Below are positions 41,740 through 49,528 of a stretch of DNA of 64,000 bases, in pieces; within the stretch, counting starts at the first letter, position 1; every line of letters begins with the position of its first letter. The notes under the pieces are model-generated. The model ran no database searches and was not told where the DNA came from. It worked only from the letters and a program-made list of their open reading frames with translations. Made by a program: the position numbers and the translations under genes. The stretch comes from Shewanella halotolerans (GTDB lineage Bacteria; Pseudomonadota; Gammaproteobacteria; Enterobacterales; Shewanellaceae). The stretch spans positions 4,216,001-4,280,000 of the forward strand of contig NZ_CP080417.1 of NCBI RefSeq assembly GCF_019457535.1. The letters are read 5' to 3'.

Positions 41740-42995
41740 CCCCTTTCGCGCAAACAGCCGCTCAGACGGACCATTATGATGTGATAGTGATAGGTGCGGG
41801 CCCCTCGGGCAGCGTTGCCGCCAGCCTGCTGCATCAACAGGGTAAGCGTGTCTTAGTCTTGGAGAAGCAGCACTTCCCCCGCTTCTCCATCGGCGAGAGC
41901 CTACTGCCCTGCTGCATGCAGGTGATTGCCGAGGCCAATATGCTCGATGCCGTCAATCAGGCGGGGTATCAATTCAAGAATGGCGCGGCCTTCAACGCCA
42001 ATGGCCGCTCGACCTACTTCGACTTTACCGACAAGTTCACCCCGGGGCCGGGCACCACCTTTCAGGTCGAGCGTGGCGACTTCGATAAGCTACTCGCCGA
42101 CACTGCCGCCAGCCAAGGGGTCGAGATCCGCTATGGCCAGCGTGTCGATGCCGTGGATCTCAGCCAACAGCCCAGGCTCACCGTCAGCGACGAGCAGGGA
42201 GAGAGCTATGAGCTGAGCGCCGATTACCTGCTGGATGCCAGTGGCTTCGGCCGCGTGCTGCCTCGATTGCTGGATCTGGAGCGCCCCTCCAATCTACCCA
42301 GCCGCACGGCGATATTTACCCATATCCAAGACAATATCGACAGCGTCGACATGGGCGACTACCACTTCGATCGCAACAAGATACTGATCAGCGTCCACCC
42401 GGATAATCGCGACATCTGGTATTGGCTGATCCCCTTCAGCAACGGTCGCTGCTCGCTGGGTGTGGTGGGCGAGCCTCACCTGCTGGGCGAAGATGCCGAT
42501 CTCGAGGCCACACTGATGCGCCTGGTGCGGGAAGAGCCGCGCCTCAAGCAGCTACTCAGCCGCGCCGAGATAATACGCAAGCCCGCCAAGCTGGCAGGTT
42601 ACTCGGCCAACGTCAGCACCCTGGCTAGCAATAAATTTGCCCTGCTGGGTAATGCCGGTGAGTTCCTCGATCCCGTGTTCTCCTCTGGCGTCACTATCGC
42701 GATGCAATCAGCCTCAATTGCGGCTAAATGTGTCGTGAAACAGCTCAATGGTGAATCGGTCGACTGGCAGACAGAGTATGCCCAGCCGCTGATGCGCGGC
42801 GTCGATACCTTCAGAACCTATGTGCAGGCCTGGTACGATGGTCGCTTCCAGGATGTGATCTTCTATCAAAACCCTAACCCTAAGATTAAGCAGATGATCT
42901 GCTCTATCCTGGCGGGCTACGCCTGGGACGAAAGCAACCCGTTTGTCGCCGAATCTGAGCGTCGTCTCAACATGGTGGTCGAGTTATGCCGTTAA
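41736..42995 (+). CDS. FAD-dependent oxidoreductase, tryptophan-halogenase-like fold
   Basis: A 419-residue flavoprotein starting at GTG 41736, which overlaps the exporter's stop. The N-terminal dinucleotide-binding loop is DVIVIGAGPSGSVAASLL, followed by FPRFSIGESLLP. The segment IWYWLIPFSNGRCSLGVVG resembles the WxWxIP motif of flavin-dependent halogenases and related monooxygenases, and LLGNAGEFLDPVFSSGV is the second FAD motif. It is an addition beyond the ape letter series; a role in ring or chain tailoring, such as hydroxylation or halogenation of the aryl head, is plausible but unproved. The ten-base overlap with the lipoprotein gene keeps it within the operon. Confidence 0.8.
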   Translation: MTPFAQTAAQTDHYDVIVIGAGPSGSVAASLLHQQGKRVLVLEKQHFPRFSIGESLLPCCMQVIAEANMLDAVNQAGYQFKNGAAFNANGRSTYFDFTDKFTPGPGTTFQVERGDFDKLLADTAASQGVEIRYGQRVDAVDLSQQPRLTVSDEQGESYELSADYLLDASGFGRVLPRLLDLERPSNLPSRTAIFTHIQDNIDSVDMGDYHFDRNKILISVHPDNRDIWYWLIPFSNGRCSLGVVGEPHLLGEDADLEATLMRLVREEPRLKQLLSRAEIIRKPAKLAGYSANVSTLASNKFALLGNAGEFLDPVFSSGVTIAMQSASIAAKCVVKQLNGESVDWQTEYAQPLMRGVDTFRTYVQAWYDGRFQDVIFYQNPNPKIKQMICSILAGYAWDESNPFVAESERRLNMVVELCR

Positions 42996-43558
42996 GGGCG
43001 AGTCTCCTCATCTGCATGGCGCTGTTACTGAGCGCCTGCGCCCACAAGCTGGACAGGCAAACCTGTATGGCCCTGGCTCAGGGAGTCGACTACTGCCTGG
43101 CGCCTCTGCCGGACTCGGCGCCCGTCAGTCAGAGCCAGCTGGTCAAACTCAAAGTGAAACAGGCCAGGCATCAGCTGCTGAGTCAGCTGGATCTGACGCC
43201 CGAGTCGCTCACTCTGGTAGGCCTGGCCCCTCTCGGACAGCCGCTGTTTACCCTCAGCTATGACGGCCAGCGGCTGATCAGCGAGCAGAGCGTCCTATTG
43301 GGAGATCAATTTAAGGCCGAGTATCTCCTTGGGCTGTTGCAATTGATATACTGGCAGCCAGAGAATGTAAATCGCCATTTACAAGGCGCGACACTGGCCG
43401 ACTACGCCTGTGATGCAGCCTATTGCAGAAGATTATATGCTAGCGATGGCGAGACAATCATGGATATCCGCTATAGCCGGAAGAGCCCCTGGACAGCCGA
43501 GGTGACGCTAGATTTTCACCAGGCTCAGCTGACGCTGAACATCCAGCCGCTAGAGTAA
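42986..43558 (+). CDS. apeN: DUF3261 outer-membrane lipoprotein of the polyene cluster
   Basis: A 190-residue lipoprotein: the N-terminus MPLRASLLICMALLLSACAH has a lipobox LSAC, so Cys18 would be lipidated. The remainder matches the DUF3261 family found in APE clusters, with FTLSYDGQRLISEQSVLLG and LQLIYWQPENVNRHL. Asp does not follow the Cys, consistent with sorting to the outer membrane. It may accept the polyene lipid from the LolA-like protein, as LolB does for lipoproteins; the LolB analogy is inference. Confidence 0.82.
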   Translation: MPLRASLLICMALLLSACAHKLDRQTCMALAQGVDYCLAPLPDSAPVSQSQLVKLKVKQARHQLLSQLDLTPESLTLVGLAPLGQPLFTLSYDGQRLISEQSVLLGDQFKAEYLLGLLQLIYWQPENVNRHLQGATLADYACDAAYCRRLYASDGETIMDIRYSRKSPWTAEVTLDFHQAQLTLNIQPLE

Positions 43559-43579
43559 ACGTAAACAAGAACGGACACG

Positions 43580-44785
43580 ATGACACAGATAGCTATCACC
43601 CACCTAGGATTATGCACCCCATTGGGCGACGATCCCCAGACCGTCTTACGCCGCCTGCTCGATGGCGATACCCAGGGCATGAGGTGGCGTGACGACCTAA
43701 TCCCTGACAGCCAGGTGTTGGTGGGAATGGTCACCACAGAGTTGCCGAGCATAGCGCCCGAATTACAAAGATTCGACTGTCGCAACAATCAGTTACTCCA
43801 GCGCGCCGCCGAACAGATTGCCCCGGCGGTCGAGGCGGCTAAGACCCAATACGGAGCGGATCGCATAGGTATAGTGCTAGGCACCAGTACCTCGGGGATC
43901 GCCAGGGGCGAGAAGGCACTGGCCTACCGCGCCGAGCATGGTGTATTGCCCGCCGATTACCTCTACTCCAAGCAGGAGCTAGGTAACAGCTGTGACTTTC
44001 TGCAGCACTATTTCGACCTCGCAGGCCCCTGCTACACGGTATCGACCGCCTGCTCATCCAGCGCCAAGGTATTCGCCAGCGCCAAGCGCCTGCTACTAGC
44101 TGACGTCTGCGACATGGTGATCGTCGGCGGCGCCGACAGCCTGTGCAAGCTGACCCTGAACGGCTTCCACTCGCTGGAATCTGTCTCCAAGGCCCATTGC
44201 CAACCCTTTAGCCGTAACCGTGATGGGATCAACATCGGCGAGGGAGCGGCGCTATTTACCTTAACCTTAGGCAAGGCCGAGCTGATGCTCGCGGGTGTGG
44301 GGGAGTCCAGCGACGCCCACCATATCTCTTCACCCCATCCAGAGGGCGATGGCGCCGTGGTCGCCATCGAGATGGCGCTCACGGATGCAGCGATCGCCCC
44401 GTCACGGGTTGGCTACATCAACCTACACGGCACGGCGACCATAAAGAATGATGCCATGGAGAGTCGCGCCCTGCTCAAGGTGTTCGGCAAGCAGCTGCCA
44501 CCAGTGAGTTCTACTAAGCCGCTCACCGGCCATGCCTTGGGCGCCGCCGGTGCCTTGGAGGCGGCCTTCTGCCTGCTGCTCCTCTCAGATCTTAATCGAG
44601 AACATGGGCTGCCGCCTCAGGTGGGCGATCAAGAGTGGGATGGCGACAACCCGGCACTGCCCTTCGTATCACAGGGGCACAGCACTCGGCCTGAGAATGC
44701 CAGGCTCGAATATGTCATGAGCAACTCCTTTGCCTTTGGCGGCAGCAATGCCAGCATCATCTTCTGCCGGGGAGCCAAGCGATAA
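43580..44785 (+). CDS. apeO: Beta-ketoacyl-ACP synthase (elongating ketosynthase)
   Basis: A 401-residue ketosynthase with a full catalytic set: Cys158 in YTVSTACSSSAKVF, His283 in NLHGTATIKND and His318 in PLTGHALGAAG. In characterised APE systems ApeO forms a heterodimer with the chain-length factor ApeC and performs most extension steps with malonyl-ACP. It follows the lipoprotein gene by 21 bp, the largest gap in this half of the operon, and ends one base into the next start codon. Confidence 0.92.
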   Translation: MTQIAITHLGLCTPLGDDPQTVLRRLLDGDTQGMRWRDDLIPDSQVLVGMVTTELPSIAPELQRFDCRNNQLLQRAAEQIAPAVEAAKTQYGADRIGIVLGTSTSGIARGEKALAYRAEHGVLPADYLYSKQELGNSCDFLQHYFDLAGPCYTVSTACSSSAKVFASAKRLLLADVCDMVIVGGADSLCKLTLNGFHSLESVSKAHCQPFSRNRDGINIGEGAALFTLTLGKAELMLAGVGESSDAHHISSPHPEGDGAVVAIEMALTDAAIAPSRVGYINLHGTATIKNDAMESRALLKVFGKQLPPVSSTKPLTGHALGAAGALEAAFCLLLLSDLNREHGLPPQVGDQEWDGDNPALPFVSQGHSTRPENARLEYVMSNSFAFGGSNASIIFCRGAKR

Positions 44786-45342
44786 TGTCAACGCAAGAAT
44801 TACAGCCAGATTCACTTACTGTGTCTGAATCACAAGCTATGTCACAGCCAAACACAGCGCTTACCGAGATACCGCTTGAACAGGTGCTGCCACACCGCGC
44901 ACCTATGATCTTGATCGACAAGCTGCTCGAGCAGGCGCCAGACACACTGCTTACCGAGGTGAGGATAAGCACAAACAGCGCCTATTTCGACGCTGCCAGC
45001 CAGTCTGTGCCTAACTATGTGGGCATAGAATATATGGCTCAAAGCATCGCCGCCCTCGCAGGCCTGGAGGCCAGCGCCCGAGGCGAACCCATTCGTGTCG
45101 GCTTCCTGCTCGGCACACGCAAGTTAACATTCGCGATCCCCGCCTACCGACTCGGCGAGCGTTATCAGACCCGAGTCAGCCGCCTCTATCAGGAAGATAA
45201 CGGTCTGGCGGTGTTTGATTGTAAAATATTCCACAACAATCAACTTGTGGCAGAGGCTAATGTCAATGTATTCCAGCCTCAAGACACCCAGGCCTATATC
45301 TTGGAGAGCCAGGCGGGTACAGAAGAAGAGAAAGCAAGATGA
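44785..45342 (+). CDS. apeP: Second hotdog dehydratase-like protein
   Basis: A 185-residue protein with a flexible N-terminal extension of about 30 residues followed by a FabZ-like hotdog domain: QVLPHRAPMILIDKLLE and VPNYVGIEYMAQSIAALAG. The sequence matches ApeP, the partner of ApeI in a dehydratase heterodimer. The start codon overlaps the ketosynthase stop (TAATG) and the end overlaps the reductase start by four bases. Confidence 0.85.
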   Translation: MSTQELQPDSLTVSESQAMSQPNTALTEIPLEQVLPHRAPMILIDKLLEQAPDTLLTEVRISTNSAYFDAASQSVPNYVGIEYMAQSIAALAGLEASARGEPIRVGFLLGTRKLTFAIPAYRLGERYQTRVSRLYQEDNGLAVFDCKIFHNNQLVAEANVNVFQPQDTQAYILESQAGTEEEKAR

Positions 45343-46064
45343 ATAAACGCGTATTGATCACAGGTGCCAGTCGCGGCATAGGCAAGGCCATCGCCCTCAA
45401 GCTGGCCGAGACAGGCTATGATATTGCCCTGCATTTCCACAGCAATCAGGCGGCGGCCGATGCAACCCAGACAGAGCTCGAGGCATTAGGGGCCAAGGTG
45501 AGCCGCCTGCAGTTCGACGTGGCGGACCGCGCCGGCGTCAAGGCGGCCATAGAGGCCGATATCGACCAGCACGGCGCCTACTATGGCGTGGTGCTCAACG
45601 CAGGGATCACCCGGGACACCGCCTTTCCTGCCATGAGCGACGAGGAGTGGGACGGTGTGATCCACACCAACCTGGATGGTTTCTACAACGTAATCCACCC
45701 TTGCACCATGCCGATGATCCAGTCACGCCAGGGCGGTCGCATCATCACCATGGCGTCTGTCTCCGGCATCGCGGGTAACCGTGGCCAGGTCAACTACAGC
45801 GCCTCTAAGGCGGGCATCATAGGCGCTACCAAGGCGCTGAGCCTGGAGCTGGCCAAACGTAAGATCACGGTTAACTGTATCGCCCCCGGGCTGATAGAGA
45901 CAGACATGGTGGAGTCGTTCCCCCAGGAGATGGTCAAGGAGCTGGTACCTATGCGCCGCATGGGCAAGGCCTCGGAGATCGCCGGCCTGGCCAACTTCCT
46001 CATGTCTGATGACGCGGCCTACATCACCCGCCAGGTGATCTCGGTAAATGGTGGCATGATCTGA
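45339..46064 (+). CDS. apeQ: 3-ketoacyl-ACP reductase (FabG-like)
   Basis: A 241-residue short-chain dehydrogenase. The NADP-binding loop is LITGASRGIGKAIALKL, the catalytic residues are Ser in MASVSG, Tyr153 and Lys157 in NYSASKAG, and the tail ends SVNGGMI. It reduces the 3-keto group before dehydration. It shares a base with the next gene's start, so apeP, apeQ and apeR are fully coupled. Confidence 0.93.
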   Translation: MNKRVLITGASRGIGKAIALKLAETGYDIALHFHSNQAAADATQTELEALGAKVSRLQFDVADRAGVKAAIEADIDQHGAYYGVVLNAGITRDTAFPAMSDEEWDGVIHTNLDGFYNVIHPCTMPMIQSRQGGRIITMASVSGIAGNRGQVNYSASKAGIIGATKALSLELAKRKITVNCIAPGLIETDMVESFPQEMVKELVPMRRMGKASEIAGLANFLMSDDAAYITRQVISVNGGMI

Positions 46065-47305
46065 TGAATAACAAGACTCGACGCGTAGTGATCACTGGCG
46101 CCGGCGGCGTCACCGCCCTGGGCCACGACTGGCCAAGCATCGCCCAGCGCCTGCAGGCCAAGCAAAATTGCGTCCAGCGCATAGACGAGTGGGACAGGTT
46201 CGACGGACTCAACACACGTCTGGCCGCACCGGTCACAGACTTTGAACGCCCGAGCCACTATTCGCGCAAGAAGATCCGCTCCATGGGACGAGTCTCTGTC
46301 ATGGCGGCCTGGGCCAGCGAGAAGGCGCTGATGGATGCCGGCCTGCTGGACGATCCCATAGTGACCTCAGGTGCCATGGGCATCGCCTATGGCTCCTCCA
46401 CCGGCAGTACGGATCCCATCATCGCCTTCGGCGACATGCTTAAAGAGGGCGACATGTCTGGGGTCACGGCCACCAGCTATATCCGCATGATGGCCCATAC
46501 CACTGCGGTCAACGTCGGTGTCTTCTTCGGTCTCAAGGGTCGGGTGCACACCACCAGCAGCGCCTGTACCTCGGGCAGCCAGGGCATAGGCTACGCCTAT
46601 GAGGCGATCAAATATGGTCAGCAGGATCTCATGTTAGCCGGCGGCGCGGAGGAGCTCTGCCCCACCGAGGCCGTGGTGTTCGATACCCTGTTTGCCACCA
46701 GCACCAAGAATGACGCCCCAAGCGAGACGCCGAGCCCCTTCGATCGTGACAGGGACGGCCTGGTGATCGGCGAAGGTGCCTGTACCTTGGTACTGGAAGA
46801 GCTGGAACACGCCAAGGCCCGCGGCGCTAAGATCTACGCCGAATTAGTGGGTTTCGGCACCAACTCTGATGGCCTGCATGTCACTCAGCCTAACGCCGAG
46901 ACCATGGAAGTAGCTATCCGCCTGGCCCTGAAGGATGCCGACCTGGACGCCGACAAGATAGGCTATGTCAATGCCCATGGCACAGCCACGGATCGCGGCG
47001 ATATCGCCGAGACCCAGGCCACTCAGGCGGTATTTGGCGAGCGCATGCCCATCTCCTCCCTCAAGAGCTACACGGGCCACACCTTGGGCGCGTGCGGCGC
47101 ACTGGAGGCCTGGCTCAGCGTCGAGATGATGAATGCCGGCTGGTTTGCCCCCACCCTCAACCTCAAGCATATCGATCCCGCCTGTGGTCAACTGGACTAC
47201 ATAAAAGATGAGGTTCGTAAGCTCGACACCGACTATGTGATGAGCAACAACTTCGCCTTCGGCGGCATCAACACCTCGCTAATCTTCAAGCGCTGGCAAG
47301 ACTAA
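46064..47305 (+). CDS. apeR: Beta-ketoacyl-ACP synthase II-like (second ketosynthase)
   Basis: A 413-residue ketosynthase with Cys168 in SSACTSGSQGIGYA, His305 in NAHGTATDRGD and His339 in SYTGHTLGACGALEA. In known APE pathways this second ketosynthase acts on particular chain lengths or the first steps. It is the last gene of the cluster. No strong terminator was seen right after it; the GNAT gene begins 116 bp downstream. Confidence 0.92.
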   Translation: MNNKTRRVVITGAGGVTALGHDWPSIAQRLQAKQNCVQRIDEWDRFDGLNTRLAAPVTDFERPSHYSRKKIRSMGRVSVMAAWASEKALMDAGLLDDPIVTSGAMGIAYGSSTGSTDPIIAFGDMLKEGDMSGVTATSYIRMMAHTTAVNVGVFFGLKGRVHTTSSACTSGSQGIGYAYEAIKYGQQDLMLAGGAEELCPTEAVVFDTLFATSTKNDAPSETPSPFDRDRDGLVIGEGACTLVLEELEHAKARGAKIYAELVGFGTNSDGLHVTQPNAETMEVAIRLALKDADLDADKIGYVNAHGTATDRGDIAETQATQAVFGERMPISSLKSYTGHTLGACGALEAWLSVEMMNAGWFAPTLNLKHIDPACGQLDYIKDEVRKLDTDYVMSNNFAFGGINTSLIFKRWQD

Positions 47306-47421
47306 TATCGAGACAACCGCCACGAATGATCGCTAACGAGTCTCAAGACTCTGGCGGTCATCGGCGGCTGGCACAGGCTTTGCTGAGGCTCAGGGTCCTT
47401 AATTACAAGATGGAGCTTAAG

Positions 47422-47877
47422 ATGCAATTTGTGCTCGGAGTCGTCAGCCACGCCAGCGTCGTCAAGATGCTAGAACAACACCTGGAAGATATGTATGCCA
47501 CCTCGCCACCAGAGAGTGTGCATGCATTAGATTTAAACGAATTAAAACAAGATGATATTAGATTTTGGACCCTATGGGAGGCCGACCGACTCTGCGGCTG
47601 CGGCGCCATCAAGCGCCTCTCGCCAGAGCATGGCGAACTCAAGTCGATGCGGGTCGCCAACTACTATCGCCAACGTGGCATAGGCGAGCGGATCTTGCAC
47701 CATCTTCAGGCAGATGCCGCCCAAAATGGGATGACGCGCCTCAGCCTGGAAACCGGCAGCATGGGCTTCTTCCTTCCAGCCCGGCGCCTATACCAGAAAT
47801 TTGGTTTCGTCGAATGCGCCCCCTTCGGCCGCTACCAGGATGATCCCAACAGCGTCTTCATGACCAAGCGGCTCTGA
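47422..47877 (+). CDS. GNAT family N-acetyltransferase
   Basis: A 151-residue acetyltransferase from the ATG at 47422, which is preceded by TGGAGCTTAAG; in-frame codons back to 47326 have no ribosome-binding site. Motif A for acetyl-CoA binding is seen in YYRQRGIGERILHHL, and motif B in LETGSMGFFLPARRLYQKFGF. The substrate is not predictable; similar proteins acetylate small amines or amino acids. It lies after the polyene operon on the same strand but the gap and its general family give no reason to include it in the pathway. Confidence 0.8.
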   Translation: MQFVLGVVSHASVVKMLEQHLEDMYATSPPESVHALDLNELKQDDIRFWTLWEADRLCGCGAIKRLSPEHGELKSMRVANYYRQRGIGERILHHLQADAAQNGMTRLSLETGSMGFFLPARRLYQKFGFVECAPFGRYQDDPNSVFMTKRL

Positions 47878-47886
47878 CATAACACT

Positions 47887-47948
47887 GGTTTGCACTTGGC
47901 TTGCCCTTAACTGGCAATTGGTTTGCGCTTAGCTTGCACTCGGCAATT
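47887..47948. repeat. Imperfect tandem duplication between the GNAT and rhodanese genes
   Basis: A unit starting GGTTTGC and ending GGCAATT occurs at 47887-47919 and again at 47920-47948, with four bases missing and a few substitutions in the second copy. It lies just after the GNAT stop. It may be slippage in spacer DNA; no transcription signal is obvious. Confidence 0.6.
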
Positions 47949-48009
47949 AATTAGAATAATCTTATTGAAGCAAATCTTATGGATTCGATTCTAATTGTAG
48001 GGGCAGACC

Positions 48010-48348
48010 ATGTTTCAATCTCTCTTAGCCAAGCTATCTGGCAGCCATCCCGCCGAGCAATGCTGGCAACTGATCGAACAGGGCGTACAAGTTATCGATG
48101 TACGCTCTCCCCAGGAATATGCCGGCGGCCACCTGCCAAACGCACTCAATGTCCCCCTGGATCAACTGGCCCAGTGGCTGACGCAACACAGCGATAAGCA
48201 GACCCCCTTCGTGCTCTACTGCGGTGCGGGGATCCGTGCCCAGAAAGGCTGCGACATCTTAAGGGCCAACGGCTTTAGCTGTGCCATCAACGGCGGCGCC
48301 CTCAAAGATCTGCTCTGCTACCAGCCACAAAGCGCCGCCAATGGCTGA
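48010..48348 (+). CDS. Single-domain rhodanese-like sulfurtransferase
   Basis: A 112-residue rhodanese domain. The N-terminal part has VIDVRSPQEYAGGHLPNALN and the active-site loop is LYCGAGIRAQKG, with the catalytic Cys in position for persulfide chemistry. No signal peptide, so it is cytoplasmic. It overlaps the following 61-residue gene by eight bases, suggesting the two products are made together. Confidence 0.88.
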   Translation: MFQSLLAKLSGSHPAEQCWQLIEQGVQVIDVRSPQEYAGGHLPNALNVPLDQLAQWLTQHSDKQTPFVLYCGAGIRAQKGCDILRANGFSCAINGGALKDLLCYQPQSAANG

Positions 48349-48526
48349 CACCGAAACTCGACCTGAAACCGAGCTGCCAATTCCTCAGGCCAAACACTTG
48401 GCTCCAGAGACACCCAGGCCCAGATACCAGTTCAGCGCCAATCGCACCCATGGGCGCCACAGGGTGCGCTATGTGGAAACCAGTCAGCAGAGTGACGAGT
48501 GCACCCTGTGCGAGCTAGCGCAATAG
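48341..48526 (+). CDS. 61-residue protein of unknown function coupled to rhodanese
   Basis: A small polar protein beginning MADTETRPETELPIPQAKHL, with an Arg/His-rich middle (RYQFSANRTHGRHRVRYVE) and a C-terminal CTLCELA that could bind a metal or be a sulfur acceptor. Its ATG lies inside the last codons of the rhodanese gene, and a terminator follows its stop by 20 bp. I do not recognise the family. A CxxC next to a rhodanese suggests a sulfur-related partner, which is inference. Confidence 0.55.
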   Translation: MADTETRPETELPIPQAKHLAPETPRPRYQFSANRTHGRHRVRYVETSQQSDECTLCELAQ

Positions 48527-48545
48527 TCGTTCGCTAAATAAAAAA

Positions 48546-48566
48546 AGGCGCTCAAACTGAGCGCCT
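48546..48566. terminator. Bidirectional intrinsic terminator
   Basis: AGGCGCTCA and TGAGCGCCT form a nine-base stem with a three-base loop, with an A-run on the left that serves as a T-run for the opposing strand. It separates the rhodanese unit from azoR on the other strand. Confidence 0.75.
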
Positions 48567-48629
48567 CAACCTAGAGATGGGTTAAATGTGGTTGACGATG
48601 AAAACCATGGGCTATTAGCGTCCGAAAAC

Positions 48630-49223
48630 TTAAGCTACCAGCTGCTCTATGCTCTGCTTGGCTTGGCTGATCCCCTGCTCATTGGCTTCTGGACCCATGT
48701 TGAGGGCTTCGCCGTAAACGGTTTCCACCTCGTCGATACCGATAAAGCCAAGCACTGTCTTGAGGTAAGGTACCACGTGGTCGCTCGCACCATTCTTGTG
48801 TACGCCGCCGCGAGTGGTTACCAAGACCGCACGCTTACCTTCTACCAAGCCTTTAGGGCCTGTCTCCGTATAGGTGAAGGTCACGCCGGCACGGGCCACC
48901 AGATCGATCCAGTTTTTCAGCTGGGTCGGAATGCTGAAGTTATACATAGGGGCGGCGATAACCAGTGTGTCATGTGCCTTCAACTCGGCCACCAACTCGT
49001 CTGACAGGGCCAACACCTCTTGTTGACGCGGGCTCAGCTCGTCACCGCCACGTAGCCCCATGGCGATCTCGCCATCGAGTACAGGCAGTGGCTGCGCCGC
49101 CAGATCCCTGACTGTTACCTCGGCGCCCTGACCCTGCCAGTGTTGCTGCAGGTGGTCGATCAGCTTAGCCGATTGTGAGTAGTCCCCTAAGATGCTTGAT
49201 TTCAATACCAGTACTTTTGCCAT
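48630..49223 (-). CDS. azoR: FMN-dependent NADH-azoreductase
   Basis: A 197-residue flavodoxin-like enzyme from the ATG at 49223 (MAKVLVLKSSILGDYSQSAK). Family marks are the FMN-binding PMYNFSIPTQLKNWIDLVAR and TYTETGPKGL, then TTRGGVH. AzoR reduces azo bonds and quinones with NADH. It is divergent from the DUF4397 lipoprotein gene, and a CGCATT-A-AATGCG palindrome lies about 75 bp upstream of its start (49297-49309), a possible operator. Confidence 0.93.
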   Translation of the reverse strand: MAKVLVLKSSILGDYSQSAKLIDHLQQHWQGQGAEVTVRDLAAQPLPVLDGEIAMGLRGGDELSPRQQEVLALSDELVAELKAHDTLVIAAPMYNFSIPTQLKNWIDLVARAGVTFTYTETGPKGLVEGKRAVLVTTRGGVHKNGASDHVVPYLKTVLGFIGIDEVETVYGEALNMGPEANEQGISQAKQSIEQLVA

Positions 49224-49528
49224 AATCTGCTCCAATTCAAAATCTCTGTTACAACCAATTGAAGCCAGTTTATCCACCATTTAACCGAAAGATAAGCGCA
49301 TTAAATGCGACAAAACGTTCTAAAAAAACGAAAGACAAAGAAAGGCAATAGCAAACAGCCAGCTGCAACAGCATTCAGTCTCAGACAAAGCCATGAACAA
49401 CTGACTAATTAATATCGGGTTATTTTTCGTGCAAAAAATAATCATTAAGTGTTGCGCAGTCATAATGATCCCTTGGGCAACTCGGGTCGTAACGCACTAG
49501 GAACTCAACCCTTGTTAAGGAGAAGCTG
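49224..49528. other. Divergent promoter region between azoR and the DUF4397 gene
   Basis: This is 305 bp with no gene. It holds the palindrome CGCATTAAATGCG (49297-49309), an A-rich tract near 49320-49340, and an AT-rich stretch before 49440 that likely carries the rightward promoter. A good ribosome-binding site (TTAAGGAG) ends it. Confidence 0.5.
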
